A stretch of 64,000 bases of DNA from Chroococcidiopsis sp. CCMEE 29 (GTDB lineage Bacteria > Cyanobacteriota > Cyanobacteriia > Cyanobacteriales > Chroococcidiopsidaceae). Below, in pieces: positions 47,247-55,871 of the stretch. The notes beneath the pieces are model-generated. The model was not told the DNA's origin and did no database searches. It was given only the letters and a program-made list of their open reading frames with translations. The stretch lies in contig NZ_CP083761.1 of NCBI RefSeq assembly GCF_023558375.1, positions 3,894,501-3,958,500 of the forward strand. The letters are read 5' to 3'. Numbering within the stretch: position 1 is the first letter of the stretch; each line of letters starts with the position of its first letter. The position numbers were made by a program, and so were the translations under genes.

Positions 47247-47807
47247 TTAATTAATTTGCTTTGTGCAACTTTCTAAGGCTTGGAGCCTTGCCCTAGTAGC
47301 TCCCCCACTAGCACCTGCTGGAGAAATTGATTCACATAGTCCTGTATCTGACACACCGGCCTCGGGACTAGTGACACCTTCAGGTGCTGGAGTTGTTGTT
47401 GGAGTATCCACACCGGGAGTAGTCGTTGAACCATCCGGTGCTGGGGCAGTGATGGAATCTTCAGGTGCTGGAGTTGTTGTTGGAGCATCAACACCGGGAG
47501 TAGTCGTTGAACCATCCGGTGCTGGGGCAGTGATGGAATCTTCAGGTGCTGGAGTTGCTGGAGCATCAACACCGGGAGTAGTCGTTGAACCATCCGGTGC
47601 TGGGGCAGTGATGGAATCTTCAGGTGCTGGAGTTGCTGGAGCATCAACACCGGGAGTAGTCGTTGAACCATCCGGTGCTGGGGTACTAGAGGGGACGTCT
47701 TGCACTTGAGACTGAAGCATAGGTTCTTGAGTTTTCGCTTCAGTAGATATGCTGCCTACTAACAACAAAGCGAGAATAGAACCACCGGTCAGAAGTTGCT
47801 TGAGCAT
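47247..47807 (-). CDS. secreted Pro/Thr-rich repeat protein
   Basis: The start is the ATG at 47807, with AAGGAG just upstream; a longer frame begins at 47888 but lacks a site. The protein of about 186 residues has a signal peptide (LTGGSILALLLVGSISTEA). Four copies follow of a 26-27 residue unit such as PAPDGSTTTPGVDAPATPAP and EDSITA, encoded by near-identical 78-81 bp DNA repeats (about 47381-47690). The short C-terminus has two Cys (GLCES, ESCTK). It is probably an extended, exported linker-like protein. No function is known to me. Confidence 0.65.
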   Translation of the reverse strand: MLKQLLTGGSILALLLVGSISTEAKTQEPMLQSQVQDVPSSTPAPDGSTTTPGVDAPATPAPEDSITAPAPDGSTTTPGVDAPATPAPEDSITAPAPDGSTTTPGVDAPTTTPAPEDSITAPAPDGSTTTPGVDTPTTTPAPEGVTSPEAGVSDTGLCESISPAGASGGATRARLQALESCTKQIN

Positions 47808-48246
47808 TTTGGTTTTCTCCTTAGTAATTGCCTGCTGGGCTAGAATTATGAGAAATAAAGCCCAGTAGGGCACCTCTAAGTTAGGCACCGTTAATTACCA
47901 TACTGTACATTTAGCATTCTGCACACCTTTATACAAAAAGGCTCAATCGGCAGGCTCTATAGGGATTTCAGGGAAGTATTTGAATAAAAATGCCTCAAAC
48001 AACTGCTGGTAGAGGATTCCAGCCTCGGAGATGCCAAATAACTGAAACTGGTTCCAACCAAAGGGTTTAGCCTGTTGTTTTAACTCATTTCCCCGAAACG
48101 CCTATTGCCAATCCGCACGCCTACATTATTGAGGACGGTGGCAGAAAGACGATGAACCCAGAACAGTTAAAATTTAAGGAGATAGCTGCCTCTAGGGGCT
48201 ACTAAATCCAGGTAAGATGCAGGCGATGGCACGGTGACACTGCCTC
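47808..48246. other. intergenic region with a possible gene fragment
   Basis: A minus-strand open frame at 47943-48101 reads KPFGWNQFQLFGISEAGILY and LFKYFPEIPIEPAD to a stop but has no start codon. It looks like protein sequence yet I cannot place the family. The segment 48139-48163 (GGTGGCAGAAAGACGATGAA) recurs at 50152. Confidence 0.35.
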
Positions 48247-49293
48247 ATGATTCAAATTGACGGAGCTTACGGCGAAGGAGGCGGGCAGGTACTACGCACT
48301 GCACTCAGCCTTGCCATTATTACTAATCAACCGATACACATTGCTCGCATTCGAGCGGGACGCAAGCAGCCTGGATTAGCCGCTCAACACCTGACCGCTG
48401 TTCGGGCAGCTGCCGCAATTTGTCAAGCTGAGGTGCGGGGAGATGAGTTGGGTTCGATGACCTTGGAGTTTATTCCAGGTGGTTCTGCCCAGGCGGGACA
48501 GTATACGTTTGATGTGACAGAAGCGCAAAAAGGGGGTTCCGCTGGTGCAGTCACTCTGGTTTTGCAAACTGTCCTCCTACCTCTGGCGCTAACATTAGGT
48601 AACTCTGAGGTGACGCTAAGAGGGGGAACTCATGTTTCCTTTAGTCCCTCGCTCACTTACATTCAACAAGTCTACCTGCCCATGCTGAACCGGATGGGCG
48701 TGCAAGCTGAGGTGAGGCTAGGTGCTTGGGGTTGGTATCCCCAAGGTGGAGGTGAAGTAGAGTTGCGAGTAAGGGGTGCTAGCAAACTGAGCTGTATCAA
48801 TTTATTAGAGCGCGGTGATTTGCGGCAGGTGCAGGGGTTGGCAGTTGCCACTGCACTGCCTTCGCACATTCCTCAACGGATGGCGAGTCGGGCAGAGAAT
48901 TTTTTGCATCGAGCTAATCTTCAAGCCAGTGTAAAGCCGTTGCGAGAGCGGGGTATGGCACCAGGCGCGGGTATATTTCTAACAGCAGAGTATGAGCATA
49001 GTTTGACTGCGTTCGGCGCTTTGGGGCGTGTAGGGTTGCCAGCTGAAAAAGTCGCTGAAATCGCTTGTGAGCAACTGTTGCGTTTTCATCGGACAGGCGC
49101 GCCAGTGGATGAGCATATGGCGGATCAGCTGTTATTACCTGCTGCTTTGGCAGCACAGGAAAGTCAATACCGGGTAGCGGAGATTAGTACCCACCTAACA
49201 ACGAATGCATGGGCAATTTCGCATTTTGGGTTAGCGCGGGTAACGGTGGATGAAGCTGATAAGGTGGTGGCGAGCGCACCTTTAAGCAGCTGA
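48247..49293 (+). CDS. rtcA: RNA 3'-terminal phosphate cyclase
   Basis: A 348-residue RtcA. DGAYGEGGGQVLRTALSLA opens the protein, RAGRKQPGLAAQHLTAVRA is the substrate region, and HRTGAPVDEHMADQLLLPAAL near the C-terminus holds the catalytic His of the nucleotidyl-transfer site. It converts an RNA 3' phosphate to a 2',3'-cyclic phosphate using ATP. No rtcB or rtcR gene lies nearby. Its last 91 bases belong to a 235-bp duplication repeated at 50176. Confidence 0.93.
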   Translation: MIQIDGAYGEGGGQVLRTALSLAIITNQPIHIARIRAGRKQPGLAAQHLTAVRAAAAICQAEVRGDELGSMTLEFIPGGSAQAGQYTFDVTEAQKGGSAGAVTLVLQTVLLPLALTLGNSEVTLRGGTHVSFSPSLTYIQQVYLPMLNRMGVQAEVRLGAWGWYPQGGGEVELRVRGASKLSCINLLERGDLRQVQGLAVATALPSHIPQRMASRAENFLHRANLQASVKPLRERGMAPGAGIFLTAEYEHSLTAFGALGRVGLPAEKVAEIACEQLLRFHRTGAPVDEHMADQLLLPAALAAQESQYRVAEISTHLTTNAWAISHFGLARVTVDEADKVVASAPLSS

Positions 49294-49437
49294 GATGGGG
49301 AAGCGATTTCACGTCCGTACTTGAAGCAATTTCTACTCTTGCCACAAAGCAATGCCGCTCAATAAACCACTCATATTAGGGATGATTTTGACATTTGAGG
49401 GTAGCTCTAGTGTTACCTTTTTTGCCTCCCCACCACC
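49203..49437. repeat. 235-bp direct repeat, copy 1
   Basis: From GAATGCATGGGC to CCCCACCACC; it covers the rtcA 3' end and the 3' end of the glucokinase gene. Copy 2 at 50176-50410 has the same length and differs at scattered bases, for example GCGAGCGC here against GCGATCGC there. Confidence 0.92.
49333..49437 (-). pseudogene. 3' relic of polyphosphate glucokinase
   Basis: The minus strand reads LPSNVKIIPNMSGLLSGIAL and then WQE and a stop, matching the end of the intact gene at 50306. Everything before this part is missing at the toxin-antitoxin junction. Confidence 0.85.
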
Positions 49438-49451
49438 GATATATAGGACTG

Positions 49452-49844
49452 CTATATCTGCTCAATATTACTGATTAACCAAGTTGCTAACTCTGCTTGA
49501 GATAACTCCCCTTTTGCCAAATCAACCATGACTTCAACTGCCTCCACCTCAGGAGCTACCAACTCGTAACCGTTCCTTATTAGAAACACGCCTATAGTAA
49601 TGAAGGCAATACGCTTATTGCCATCCACAAAACAGTGGTTTTTAACTAAGCCATACCCATAGGCTGCTGCTAAGTCACAGATATTTGACTCTGGCTCATA
49701 GTATGCCAGTTGTTGAGGACGCATTATAGTAGACTCCAGCGCCCCCTCGTTTAACACCCCCAAACTACCTCCAAAGTCTTTGACGGCTTCGTCGTGCAGT
49801 GCAATAACTTCTTGTTTGTTCAACCAGTAATAGATTAAGGTCAT
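49452..49844 (-). CDS. doc: Doc-type (Fic fold) toxin
   Basis: A 130-residue protein. The Fic/Doc core reads NHCFVDGNKRIA (69-80), with the catalytic His70 and the phosphate-binding Asn-Lys-Arg. Phage P1 Doc phosphorylates elongation factor EF-Tu, and homologues share this shape. GGSLGVLNEGALESTIMRPQ is a conserved Doc segment. It overlaps the antitoxin gene by 4 bases and is transcribed after it. Confidence 0.9.
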   Translation of the reverse strand: MTLIYYWLNKQEVIALHDEAVKDFGGSLGVLNEGALESTIMRPQQLAYYEPESNICDLAAAYGYGLVKNHCFVDGNKRIAFITIGVFLIRNGYELVAPEVEAVEVMVDLAKGELSQAELATWLISNIEQI

Positions 49845-50071
49845 CTATCAGCTAGTTCCTTTAAGGCGTTACGATATCGTCTTTTGACACGTCGATAAGC
49901 TTCCATCGTCGCGGCAAAATTCTTATCGTAAGGCGATAGGACTAACCGACCGTCAGACTCTTTAGTGACGAAGACTTCATCCCCAGCTTCTACATCCATA
50001 TGTTTGAGGTATTCCTTTGGGAGTGTCACTCCAACAGAGTTACCTATTTCTCTGAGTTTGAGAGTGTCCAT
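49841..50071 (-). CDS. AbrB/MazE-type antitoxin
   Basis: A 76-residue protein. LKLREIGNSVGVTLPKEYL (about 4-22) is a SpoVT/AbrB DNA-binding motif, followed by VEAGDEVFVTKE. The basic C-terminus (RRVKRRYRNAL) probably wraps the toxin. It precedes doc with a 4-base overlap, the usual toxin-antitoxin order, and should repress its own promoter. Confidence 0.88.
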   Translation of the reverse strand: MDTLKLREIGNSVGVTLPKEYLKHMDVEAGDEVFVTKESDGRLVLSPYDKNFAATMEAYRRVKRRYRNALKELADR

Positions 50072-50151
50072 TTTCTATTTAAATATTGCGTAACTTATTA
50101 TAACATTGTAGTTACGTCTAGTTCAACAAGCAAGGCAGAAGGCAGAGAGCA

Positions 50152-50266
50152 GGTGGCAGAAAGACGATGAACCTAGAATGCATGGGCAATTTCGCATTTT
50201 GGGTTAGCGCAGGTAACGGTGGATGAAGCTGATAAGGTGGTGGCGATCGCACCTTTAAGCATCTGA
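50152..50266 (+). pseudogene. internally deleted rtcA relic
   Basis: The upstream sequence of rtcA (GGTGGCAGAAAGACGATGAA, also at 48139) is joined directly to codons for NAWAISHFGLAQVTVDEADK and the stop. Everything in between, about 1 kb, is missing, with the bases AGAA at the joint. Confidence 0.8.
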
Positions 50267-50410
50267 GACGGGGAGGCGATTCCACGTCCACACTTGAAGC
50301 GATTTCTACTCTCGCCACAAAGCAATACCACCCAATAAACCACTCATATTAGGGATAATTTTGACATTTGAGGGTAGCTCTAGTGTTACCTTTTTTGCCT
50401 CCCCACCACC
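50176..50410. repeat. 235-bp direct repeat, copy 2
   Basis: Partner of 49203-49437. This copy includes the intact 3' end of the glucokinase gene. Confidence 0.92.
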
Positions 50411-51007
50411 AAGGTAAAGGTAATCATAATTAAATAGATGTTGTAGAGAAGCGATCGCTTTTTCTAGGCGAGTGTTCCATTTTTTTACACCAACATCTTC
50501 CAAAGCTGCGCGTCCCAGTTGCTGTTCGTAAGTTTCCCCTTTGCGAAACTCATGGTGTCCCATTTCCAGATTCGGCACCAGTTTACCGTCTACAAACAGG
50601 GCAGAACCAAAGCCTGTACCTAGAGTAACTACCAATTCCACACCCTGTCTAGAAATTGCCCCTAATCCCTGCATATCGGCATCATTCACTACCCGCACTG
50701 GCTTGCCTAAACGCTGGGAGAGTGCTGTACCCAAGTCAAAACCAATCCATTCTGAGTCTAAATTAACCGCCGTTTGAGTCACGCCGCTGCGCACAACACC
50801 AGGAAACCCTACTGACACCCGGTCAAACTCACATCCAACTGCTAACTGAGCGATCGCACTAATTACTGTCTCCGGTTTAGCCGGTTGTGGTGTTTCTACA
50901 CGCGCCCGTTCAGTTTGGGGATTACCCGCTGTATCCAACACAATTACCTTGATGCCACTGCCACCAATATCAACTGATAGGGTGCGGATATATTCATTTG
51001 TTTCCAT
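50306..51007 (-). CDS. ppgK: polyphosphate glucokinase (ROK family)
   Basis: A 233-residue ROK-fold kinase. LSVDIGGSGIKVIVLD is the first phosphate loop, VRVVNDADMQGLGA holds the catalytic Asp, VVTLGTGFGSALFVDG is the second phosphate loop, and LEMGHHEF the glucose contact. The length and GHHEF fit polyphosphate/ATP glucokinases, which phosphorylate glucose. It converges on the rtcA relic. Confidence 0.9.
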   Translation of the reverse strand: METNEYIRTLSVDIGGSGIKVIVLDTAGNPQTERARVETPQPAKPETVISAIAQLAVGCEFDRVSVGFPGVVRSGVTQTAVNLDSEWIGFDLGTALSQRLGKPVRVVNDADMQGLGAISRQGVELVVTLGTGFGSALFVDGKLVPNLEMGHHEFRKGETYEQQLGRAALEDVGVKKWNTRLEKAIASLQHLFNYDYLYLGGGEAKKVTLELPSNVKIIPNMSGLLGGIALWRE

Positions 51008-51097
51008 TTGGTTTATCCTCGTTGCAGCTCGATATCAGTTAATGCAACCGAGAGCTGAACTTACGATTAGTTTATCCTAGTATTCTGTCTGCCATTT

Positions 51098-51358
51098 TTA
51101 CTCTATGTGGTCGGCAGATGGCTGCTCAGTTGGCGGAGTAGTTGTTAATGCCTCAATATACTGGCTATCCATTAGAAAGGCTCCCTTAGCAAAGCGGACA
51201 CCCCAATATCCTCCTGGACGGCGATCGATGACAACTCCTTCTTCACCAAGGTGAATCACATTAGGAGGACGCAGCATTGGCATCGGTTCAGCTGTTTTGA
51301 CGTAGGGCGGCAGCGCTATTACTCGGACTTTCTCGCCAATGGCAAATTCTTTGGACAT
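51098..51358 (-). CDS. CRR42-like (DUF3148) protein
   Basis: An 86-residue protein starting MSKEFAIGEKVRVIALPPYV. An SH3-like all-beta fold is likely, with GEEGVVIDRRPGGYWGVRF. The plant homologue CRR42 is needed for NDH complex assembly, so a link to NDH-1 is plausible but inferred. A copy of the dispersed AT-rich repeat (51366-51412) lies just before its start. Confidence 0.65.
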   Translation of the reverse strand: MSKEFAIGEKVRVIALPPYVKTAEPMPMLRPPNVIHLGEEGVVIDRRPGGYWGVRFAKGAFLMDSQYIEALTTTPPTEQPSADHIE

Positions 51359-51365
51359 AGTTGTG

Positions 51366-51412
51366 AGATTTTAGATTTTAGATCTTAAGTCTAAAAGCCA
51401 AAATCCAAAATT
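51366..51412. repeat. dispersed AT-rich repeat, inverted pair
   Basis: GATTTTAGATTTTAGATCTT faces AAAAGCCAAAATCCAAAATT; a hairpin can form between the CRR42-like and cbiX genes. Confidence 0.7.
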
Positions 51413-51413
51413 C

Positions 51414-52421
51414 CTAAGGGGCTTGCCAAATTTTTTGATGATACGCCTCTACATCTGCGTAGGGATCTACCGGGGAATGAGAGTGGTCGTGACTGTGGTG
51501 ATCGTGGTGTCCATGCTCGTGATGATGAGTGTGAACGTGATCATTACCATTTGCTGCAGCAGCTAACCGAAATTTGCACATTTCACAATTCATCTGCACT
51601 TGACCCATCTGGGTTTCAATTTCCCGCTCTCGCAGGATCGAGAACAATTGGGGATGAAGGCCCATTTCTGGCAGACAGGTGATGGAAATATCTGGGTATT
51701 GTTCCTGTTGTTGGGCGGTGATGTCGAAAATCTTTTTGACCAAGATTCCAGTGAACAGAAAGTAGGGTAAAACAATAATCCGTTTTGGCTGGTAGAGTCG
51801 AGCGCGACGGAAACCTTCTTCCAACCGAGGGTGGGTAATGCCGATAAAACAGGTTTCAACTGTTGAGTAACCACTGCCTTCCCATAAAATTCGGGCGAGT
51901 TTGCAAACATCGCTGTTGGCATCGGGGTCACTAGAGCCACGACCGACAAACAACAGCACGGTTTCGGAGCGATTCCACTGCGGCTGATCTAATTCTGCCA
52001 AGCGCGATCGCCATAATTCCAGAATCCCCGGTGTAATCCCAAAATGACGTCCGTAGTGAAACTTAAGCTGAGGATAACGTTGCCGTGCTCGGTCTAATTC
52101 GTTAGTCACATCAAACTTATTGTGCCGCGCTGCAAATAGAAGAATTGGCAGCACTGAAAGTTCGGTATAACCTTGGGCAACACATTGCTCGATCCCATCC
52201 TGAATCGTGGGCTTAGTCAGTTCCAGAAAACAAGGTAGAACAGGACGGGATGTATCCAAAGCTTGATAGGCAGCAGCAAAATCCAGCAAGCTCTGTCTCC
52301 CTGCTTCATCCTTGGTACCATGACCAATCATTAATAAAGGGCGATGTAGCGGCAGTGGTAAAAGGTGCTGGACTTTTGACTGATCTAGACCAGTCAGATT
52401 TGTTGTATTAACAGTAGGCAT
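51414..52421 (-). CDS. cbiX: sirohydrochlorin cobaltochelatase, long form
   Basis: A 335-residue CbiX-L. Two chelatase halves are seen: MIGHGTKD with His34 in the first and LFVGRGSSD in the second, where the His is Arg, with further His at 100. MNCEMC (277-282) is the MxCxxC motif reported to hold an iron-sulfur cluster in long CbiX, and a His-rich tail follows ([19 protein letters not shown], about 298-316). It inserts cobalt into sirohydrochlorin for cobalamin. A cobalamin riboswitch precedes it, which supports the assignment. Confidence 0.92.
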   Translation of the reverse strand: MPTVNTTNLTGLDQSKVQHLLPLPLHRPLLMIGHGTKDEAGRQSLLDFAAAYQALDTSRPVLPCFLELTKPTIQDGIEQCVAQGYTELSVLPILLFAARHNKFDVTNELDRARQRYPQLKFHYGRHFGITPGILELWRSRLAELDQPQWNRSETVLLFVGRGSSDPDANSDVCKLARILWEGSGYSTVETCFIGITHPRLEEGFRRARLYQPKRIIVLPYFLFTGILVKKIFDITAQQQEQYPDISITCLPEMGLHPQLFSILREREIETQMGQVQMNCEMCKFRLAAAANGNDHVHTHHHEHGHHDHHSHDHSHSPVDPYADVEAYHQKIWQAP

Positions 52422-52435
52422 TGTAAGCTAAAGCT

Positions 52436-52640
52436 CCTTCCCTGTGCAACGCAGGAAATAGAGTGAGCAAGTAACAGATAGGCGTTCTGGCTTTCGCAAT
52501 TTTGGATTTCGGATGATTGAGCCACTTCCAAAATCTAAAATTGGTTTACAGCTGCGGCACAGCCCCGGATTTGCACCGGAGTTTCCCTATATCTATTACG
52601 GTTCACGTTTGCCTTGATATCTTAACCGATCCAGCCCAGT
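52436..52640 (-). promoter_or_regulatory. cobalamin (AdoCbl-type) riboswitch
   Basis: On the minus strand, GGTGCAAATCCGGGGCTG, then the B12 box GCCGCAGCTGTAA, then AGCCAGAACGCCTATCTGTT are present in the canonical order. The apical loop TGCAA of the first hairpin can pair with TTGCAC in the hairpin CCTGCGTTGCACAGG (about 52440-52456), which sits just before the ribosome site GGAAGGAG of cbiX. Cobalamin binding should therefore block translation. A variable stem (52497-52513 with 52527-52543) is formed by the dispersed repeat. Confidence 0.93.
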
Positions 52641-52695
52641 TCAAAAATACGGGGGGAGGGGGTAGACTTTGCTCCAAAGTTATGAAGCGATCGGA

Positions 52696-53133
52696 TTACT
52701 GCCGCCGTTGCTGCCGCCACTGTTGTACTTTTTGCTGAACTTGCTGCCGCTGTTCCGGAGTTAGGATAGCTTCTGCTCTTGATTTAGCTGACTGCATGAT
52801 TGCTTGCAGTTGAGTTTTTTGCTGCTCAGAAAGATTCATCGCCGCAAAGGCGGCCCGTCGATTCTGACCATTTTGCATTGCAGCTTTAAACTGCTGTTGT
52901 TGTTCCGGTGTGAGAACATTTTGCATCTGAGCGCGAGTATCGCGACGGAGCTGAGACATCTGCTCTTGTTGTTGCGGGGTGAGTTCTATGCCTTTAAATC
53001 TGCCTCGCTTTGGTGTCTGTTGCCCAGGAACTGGTTGGTTTGGCTGATTAGGTTGTGCTGTGACTACCAGGGGAGCAGCAACAGTAAATGCGATCGCTCC
53101 CGCTAACATGGGCATTAAGGATTTAAATTTCAT
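52696..53133 (-). CDS. Spy/CpxP-like periplasmic protein
   Basis: A 145-residue protein with a signal peptide (LAGAIAFTVAAPLVVTAQ). IELTPQQQEQMSQLRRD and ILTPEQRQQVQQKVQQW are LTxxQ repeats, and NVLTPEQQQQFKAAM another. The Gln-rich helices form a cradle that in Spy/CpxP binds unfolded proteins or metals. Transcription is away from the two-component system at 53379, which could control it. Confidence 0.8.
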   Translation of the reverse strand: MKFKSLMPMLAGAIAFTVAAPLVVTAQPNQPNQPVPGQQTPKRGRFKGIELTPQQQEQMSQLRRDTRAQMQNVLTPEQQQQFKAAMQNGQNRRAAFAAMNLSEQQKTQLQAIMQSAKSRAEAILTPEQRQQVQQKVQQWRQQRRQ

Positions 53134-53378
53134 CTTTTACTACAAATGAATTTCGCTTGTGTGATGTCACCATCATAGAAATTCGCACTGCTGCACCACA
53201 TGCGGAAAAGGTCACGAACTAAACCGTGACTTTAGTCATGGTCTACTTAGAAGAGGGGTCAGGGATTAGGGGTCGGGGGTCAGGGATTAGTTTAAGCTCT
53301 AGCTATTGAAACTCCATTTTTGAATTCTTTGCTCGTGGAATACATTAAGTTGCAAATACTATCCCAATTGCATTTTTT

Positions 53379-54587
53379 GTGAGCCAACCCATTCACATTT
53401 ACAACCACCCTTTTCGGTTTCTGCTCTATTTAGAGTGGGTACTGCTGGCGCTGGCTGCTTTAACTGAAGCCCTACCTAATCCGTCGCCAAGATTCGCTGC
53501 TCGATTACCGCTGCTGACAATTTTGAGTCTGGCTGGATTCGGGTTGATGGGCTTAAGATTACCTACTGGTAAGCAGATTTACAAGCTGCTATATACCAGT
53601 CTAGAAATTTTGCTAATTTTATTAACTGCGATCGCAGGTAGTAGAGGGATTCGTCTGTTTCCGTTTCTCTACCTCATTTTAGTGACTCGCAGTTGTTTAA
53701 TTTTTCAGTTGCCTGGTCGCTTAGTGGTTACGAGTTTAGCGTTTACCTTATTCCTGCTGACGTTGACGCGCCGCTTGCATCGCTTTCCGGCATCTCCAAT
53801 GTGGCAGGAGCGATTACGCTTTATTCCATTCAGCTTTGCGCTGTTGTTTGGATTGACGTTGGTGTTTGTGTTGCTGTTAATGAATGCAGTGTTAGCAGAG
53901 CGTCAAAGTCGTGAAAAACTAGCAATGGCGAATGAGCAACTGCGAAAATACGCCTTGCGAATTGAAGATCAAGCCACACTGCAAGAGCGTAACCGCATTG
54001 CTCGTGAGATCCATGACTCCTTGGGACATTCTCTAACTGCCTTGAACCTTCAGCTGGAAACGGCGCTGAAACTGTGGCAGTCCAACCCAGCCAAAGCTCA
54101 AACATTTCTGGCACGGGCGAAACAGCTAGGTTCTAAGGCGTTGCAAGATGTGCGACAATCGGTCTCTGCTATGCGCTCTAAGCCTTTACAAGGGCGACTG
54201 CTAGAACCAGCGATCGCCTCTCTTGCTGAGGAGTTTCATTGCTCCACTGGTGTTGCACCGATCTGCGAAATTCAGCTGCGGCGCGTGCTTCCAGATGAAG
54301 TTAACACCGCTATTTATCGCATCACGCAAGAAGCACTGACCAATATTTCCAAACATGCAGCGGCAACTGAGGTGAAAATTCAGCTCAATACTACGGCAAC
54401 AGACTTGCATTTAGCTATTTACGACAATGGTAGAGGGTTTGACTTAGACCAAAACACTAGCGGATTTGGACTCCAAAGTATGCGCGATCGCACTCTGGCA
54501 CTAGGAGGCAGATTTGAAATCTACAGCACCCCCCAAGCTGGCTGCCGCATCACTGCTGATATTCCCTTGCCGAGGTTACCACAATGA
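53379..54587 (+). CDS. NarL-type sensor histidine kinase
   Basis: Starts at GTG. The 402-residue protein has about six membrane segments (1-180). [20 protein letters not shown] holds the phospho-accepting His of the HisKA_3 domain. [17 protein letters not shown] is the N box, DNGRGFDL is the G1 box, and [15 protein letters not shown] follows. The input has no extracellular domain, so the signal may be felt in the membrane. The response regulator overlaps by 4 bases. Confidence 0.92.
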   Translation: MSQPIHIYNHPFRFLLYLEWVLLALAALTEALPNPSPRFAARLPLLTILSLAGFGLMGLRLPTGKQIYKLLYTSLEILLILLTAIAGSRGIRLFPFLYLILVTRSCLIFQLPGRLVVTSLAFTLFLLTLTRRLHRFPASPMWQERLRFIPFSFALLFGLTLVFVLLLMNAVLAERQSREKLAMANEQLRKYALRIEDQATLQERNRIAREIHDSLGHSLTALNLQLETALKLWQSNPAKAQTFLARAKQLGSKALQDVRQSVSAMRSKPLQGRLLEPAIASLAEEFHCSTGVAPICEIQLRRVLPDEVNTAIYRITQEALTNISKHAAATEVKIQLNTTATDLHLAIYDNGRGFDLDQNTSGFGLQSMRDRTLALGGRFEIYSTPQAGCRITADIPLPRLPQ

Positions 54588-55240
54588 TTCGCGTATTGCT
54601 GGTAGATGACCAAAGTTTGATTCGTCAAGGCTTGAGGGTACTGCTGGAGTTAGAACCAGATTTGCAAGTTGTAGGAGAAGCTGAAAATGGCAAAACCGCA
54701 ATTGAGATGGTGGAGAAGTTACAGCCAGATGTGGTACTGATGGATGTGCGGATGCCAGTCATGGACGGAGTGGCAGCAACGCGAGAAATTCTTCAGCGTT
54801 TTGTTGGTTCAAAGGTCTTAGTGTTGACGACTTTTGATGATGATGAATACTTAGCTGCAGCACTGCGTTACGGGGCAATGGGGTATTTGCTTAAGGATAC
54901 GCCCTCAGAAGAGTTAGCTGCTGCAATTCAAGCTGTTCACAAGGGTTATACTCAGCTAGGACCGGGATTAGTTGAGAAAATTATTGCTAAAGTCCCAGCG
55001 GTGGCACCAATCCCGACAGCTAGCCTCCCATCCGGTTGGGGCGATCTTACTCCCCGAGAGAAGGAAGTTTTGCAGTTAATTGCCAAGGGAGCCAGTAACC
55101 GGGAAATTGCTCAGGCGCTTTTCATTTCTGAGGGGACAGTTAAAAACCATGTGACAAATATTTTGAATCGGCTGCATTTGCGCGATCGCACCCAAGCCGC
55201 AATCTTTGCTAATTCCTTCTTACCTCACCTGGATATCTAA
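54584..55240 (+). CDS. NarL/FixJ family response regulator
   Basis: A 218-residue partner of the upstream kinase. Receiver: [12 protein letters not shown] and [13 protein letters not shown] with the phosphorylated Asp at about 54. LuxR-type helix-turn-helix: [20 protein letters not shown] and [16 protein letters not shown]. It probably controls nearby or distant promoters; none of its binding sites is evident. Confidence 0.94.
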   Translation: MIRVLLVDDQSLIRQGLRVLLELEPDLQVVGEAENGKTAIEMVEKLQPDVVLMDVRMPVMDGVAATREILQRFVGSKVLVLTTFDDDEYLAAALRYGAMGYLLKDTPSEELAAAIQAVHKGYTQLGPGLVEKIIAKVPAVAPIPTASLPSGWGDLTPREKEVLQLIAKGASNREIAQALFISEGTVKNHVTNILNRLHLRDRTQAAIFANSFLPHLDI

Positions 55241-55244
55241 TCTG

Positions 55245-55670
55245 TTATTTAAATAATTGCAGACATTCTGCTTTCAAAATTCCTTTAGTTACCTTGATCT
55301 CCCTAAATCCCTTAGCAATAATTTCTTCACAAGATATGTTGATTTGAGATTGACTTATCTCAATTAAGTCTTGAATTGATGCCCCATAGACAATTTCAGA
55401 GATACCTGTCCATACACAAGCCGTAGCACACATCGGGCAAGGTTCGCCAGTTGTATATAGGGTATAACCTTCCAAGGAAGGATTCCTAATTTTTGTGGTT
55501 AAACTACGGATCGCATTAATTTCTGCATGGGCAGAGGGATCGCTATCTCGCTTAACGGTGTTATACCCTGTTGCTATCACTGCGTTATCTTTAACAATAA
55601 CAGCGCCGTAAGGAGCATCTCCTTTCTTTGCTTCTTCCAAGGCTAGCCTCATAAAATTTATATGGCTCAT
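55245..55670 (-). CDS. nucleoside/nucleobase deaminase
   Basis: A 141-residue CDA-fold enzyme. SAHAEINAIRSL holds the zinc His and proton-shuttling Glu, and TGEPCPMCATACVWTGI the two zinc Cys. GAPYGAVIV near the start resembles guanine deaminases of the tRNA-adenosine-deaminase family. Substrate is not settled. It converges on the regulator gene. Confidence 0.87.
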   Translation of the reverse strand: MSHINFMRLALEEAKKGDAPYGAVIVKDNAVIATGYNTVKRDSDPSAHAEINAIRSLTTKIRNPSLEGYTLYTTGEPCPMCATACVWTGISEIVYGASIQDLIEISQSQINISCEEIIAKGFREIKVTKGILKAECLQLFK

Positions 55671-55871
55671 ATTATTTTGGGCAGGTTACAACAGCAACTG
55701 TTAAGGATATCGCACCTCAACTGCAATTGTAACTAATTCATTGTTGGATACATAAATCATCGGATAGAAAGCGCTTTGCGCCAAATATCCAAAGTTTCCC
55801 GATCCAATTTCCTGCTTTGAAGCATGGGTTTTCCCTAACCCCTAACCCCTAATCCCTAATCTCTCTGAATT
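55671..55871. other. spacer with low-complexity repeat
   Basis: CCTAACCCCTAACCCCTAAT near 55837 is a low-complexity repeat related to the GGGGTCAGGGATTAG stretch near 53257. No gene is seen. Confidence 0.4.

Noticed and set aside
47263-47709. Repetitive frames on both strands over the Pro/Thr repeat gene
   Set aside because: They are produced by the same tandem DNA repeat; only the chosen frame has a ribosome site and signal peptide.
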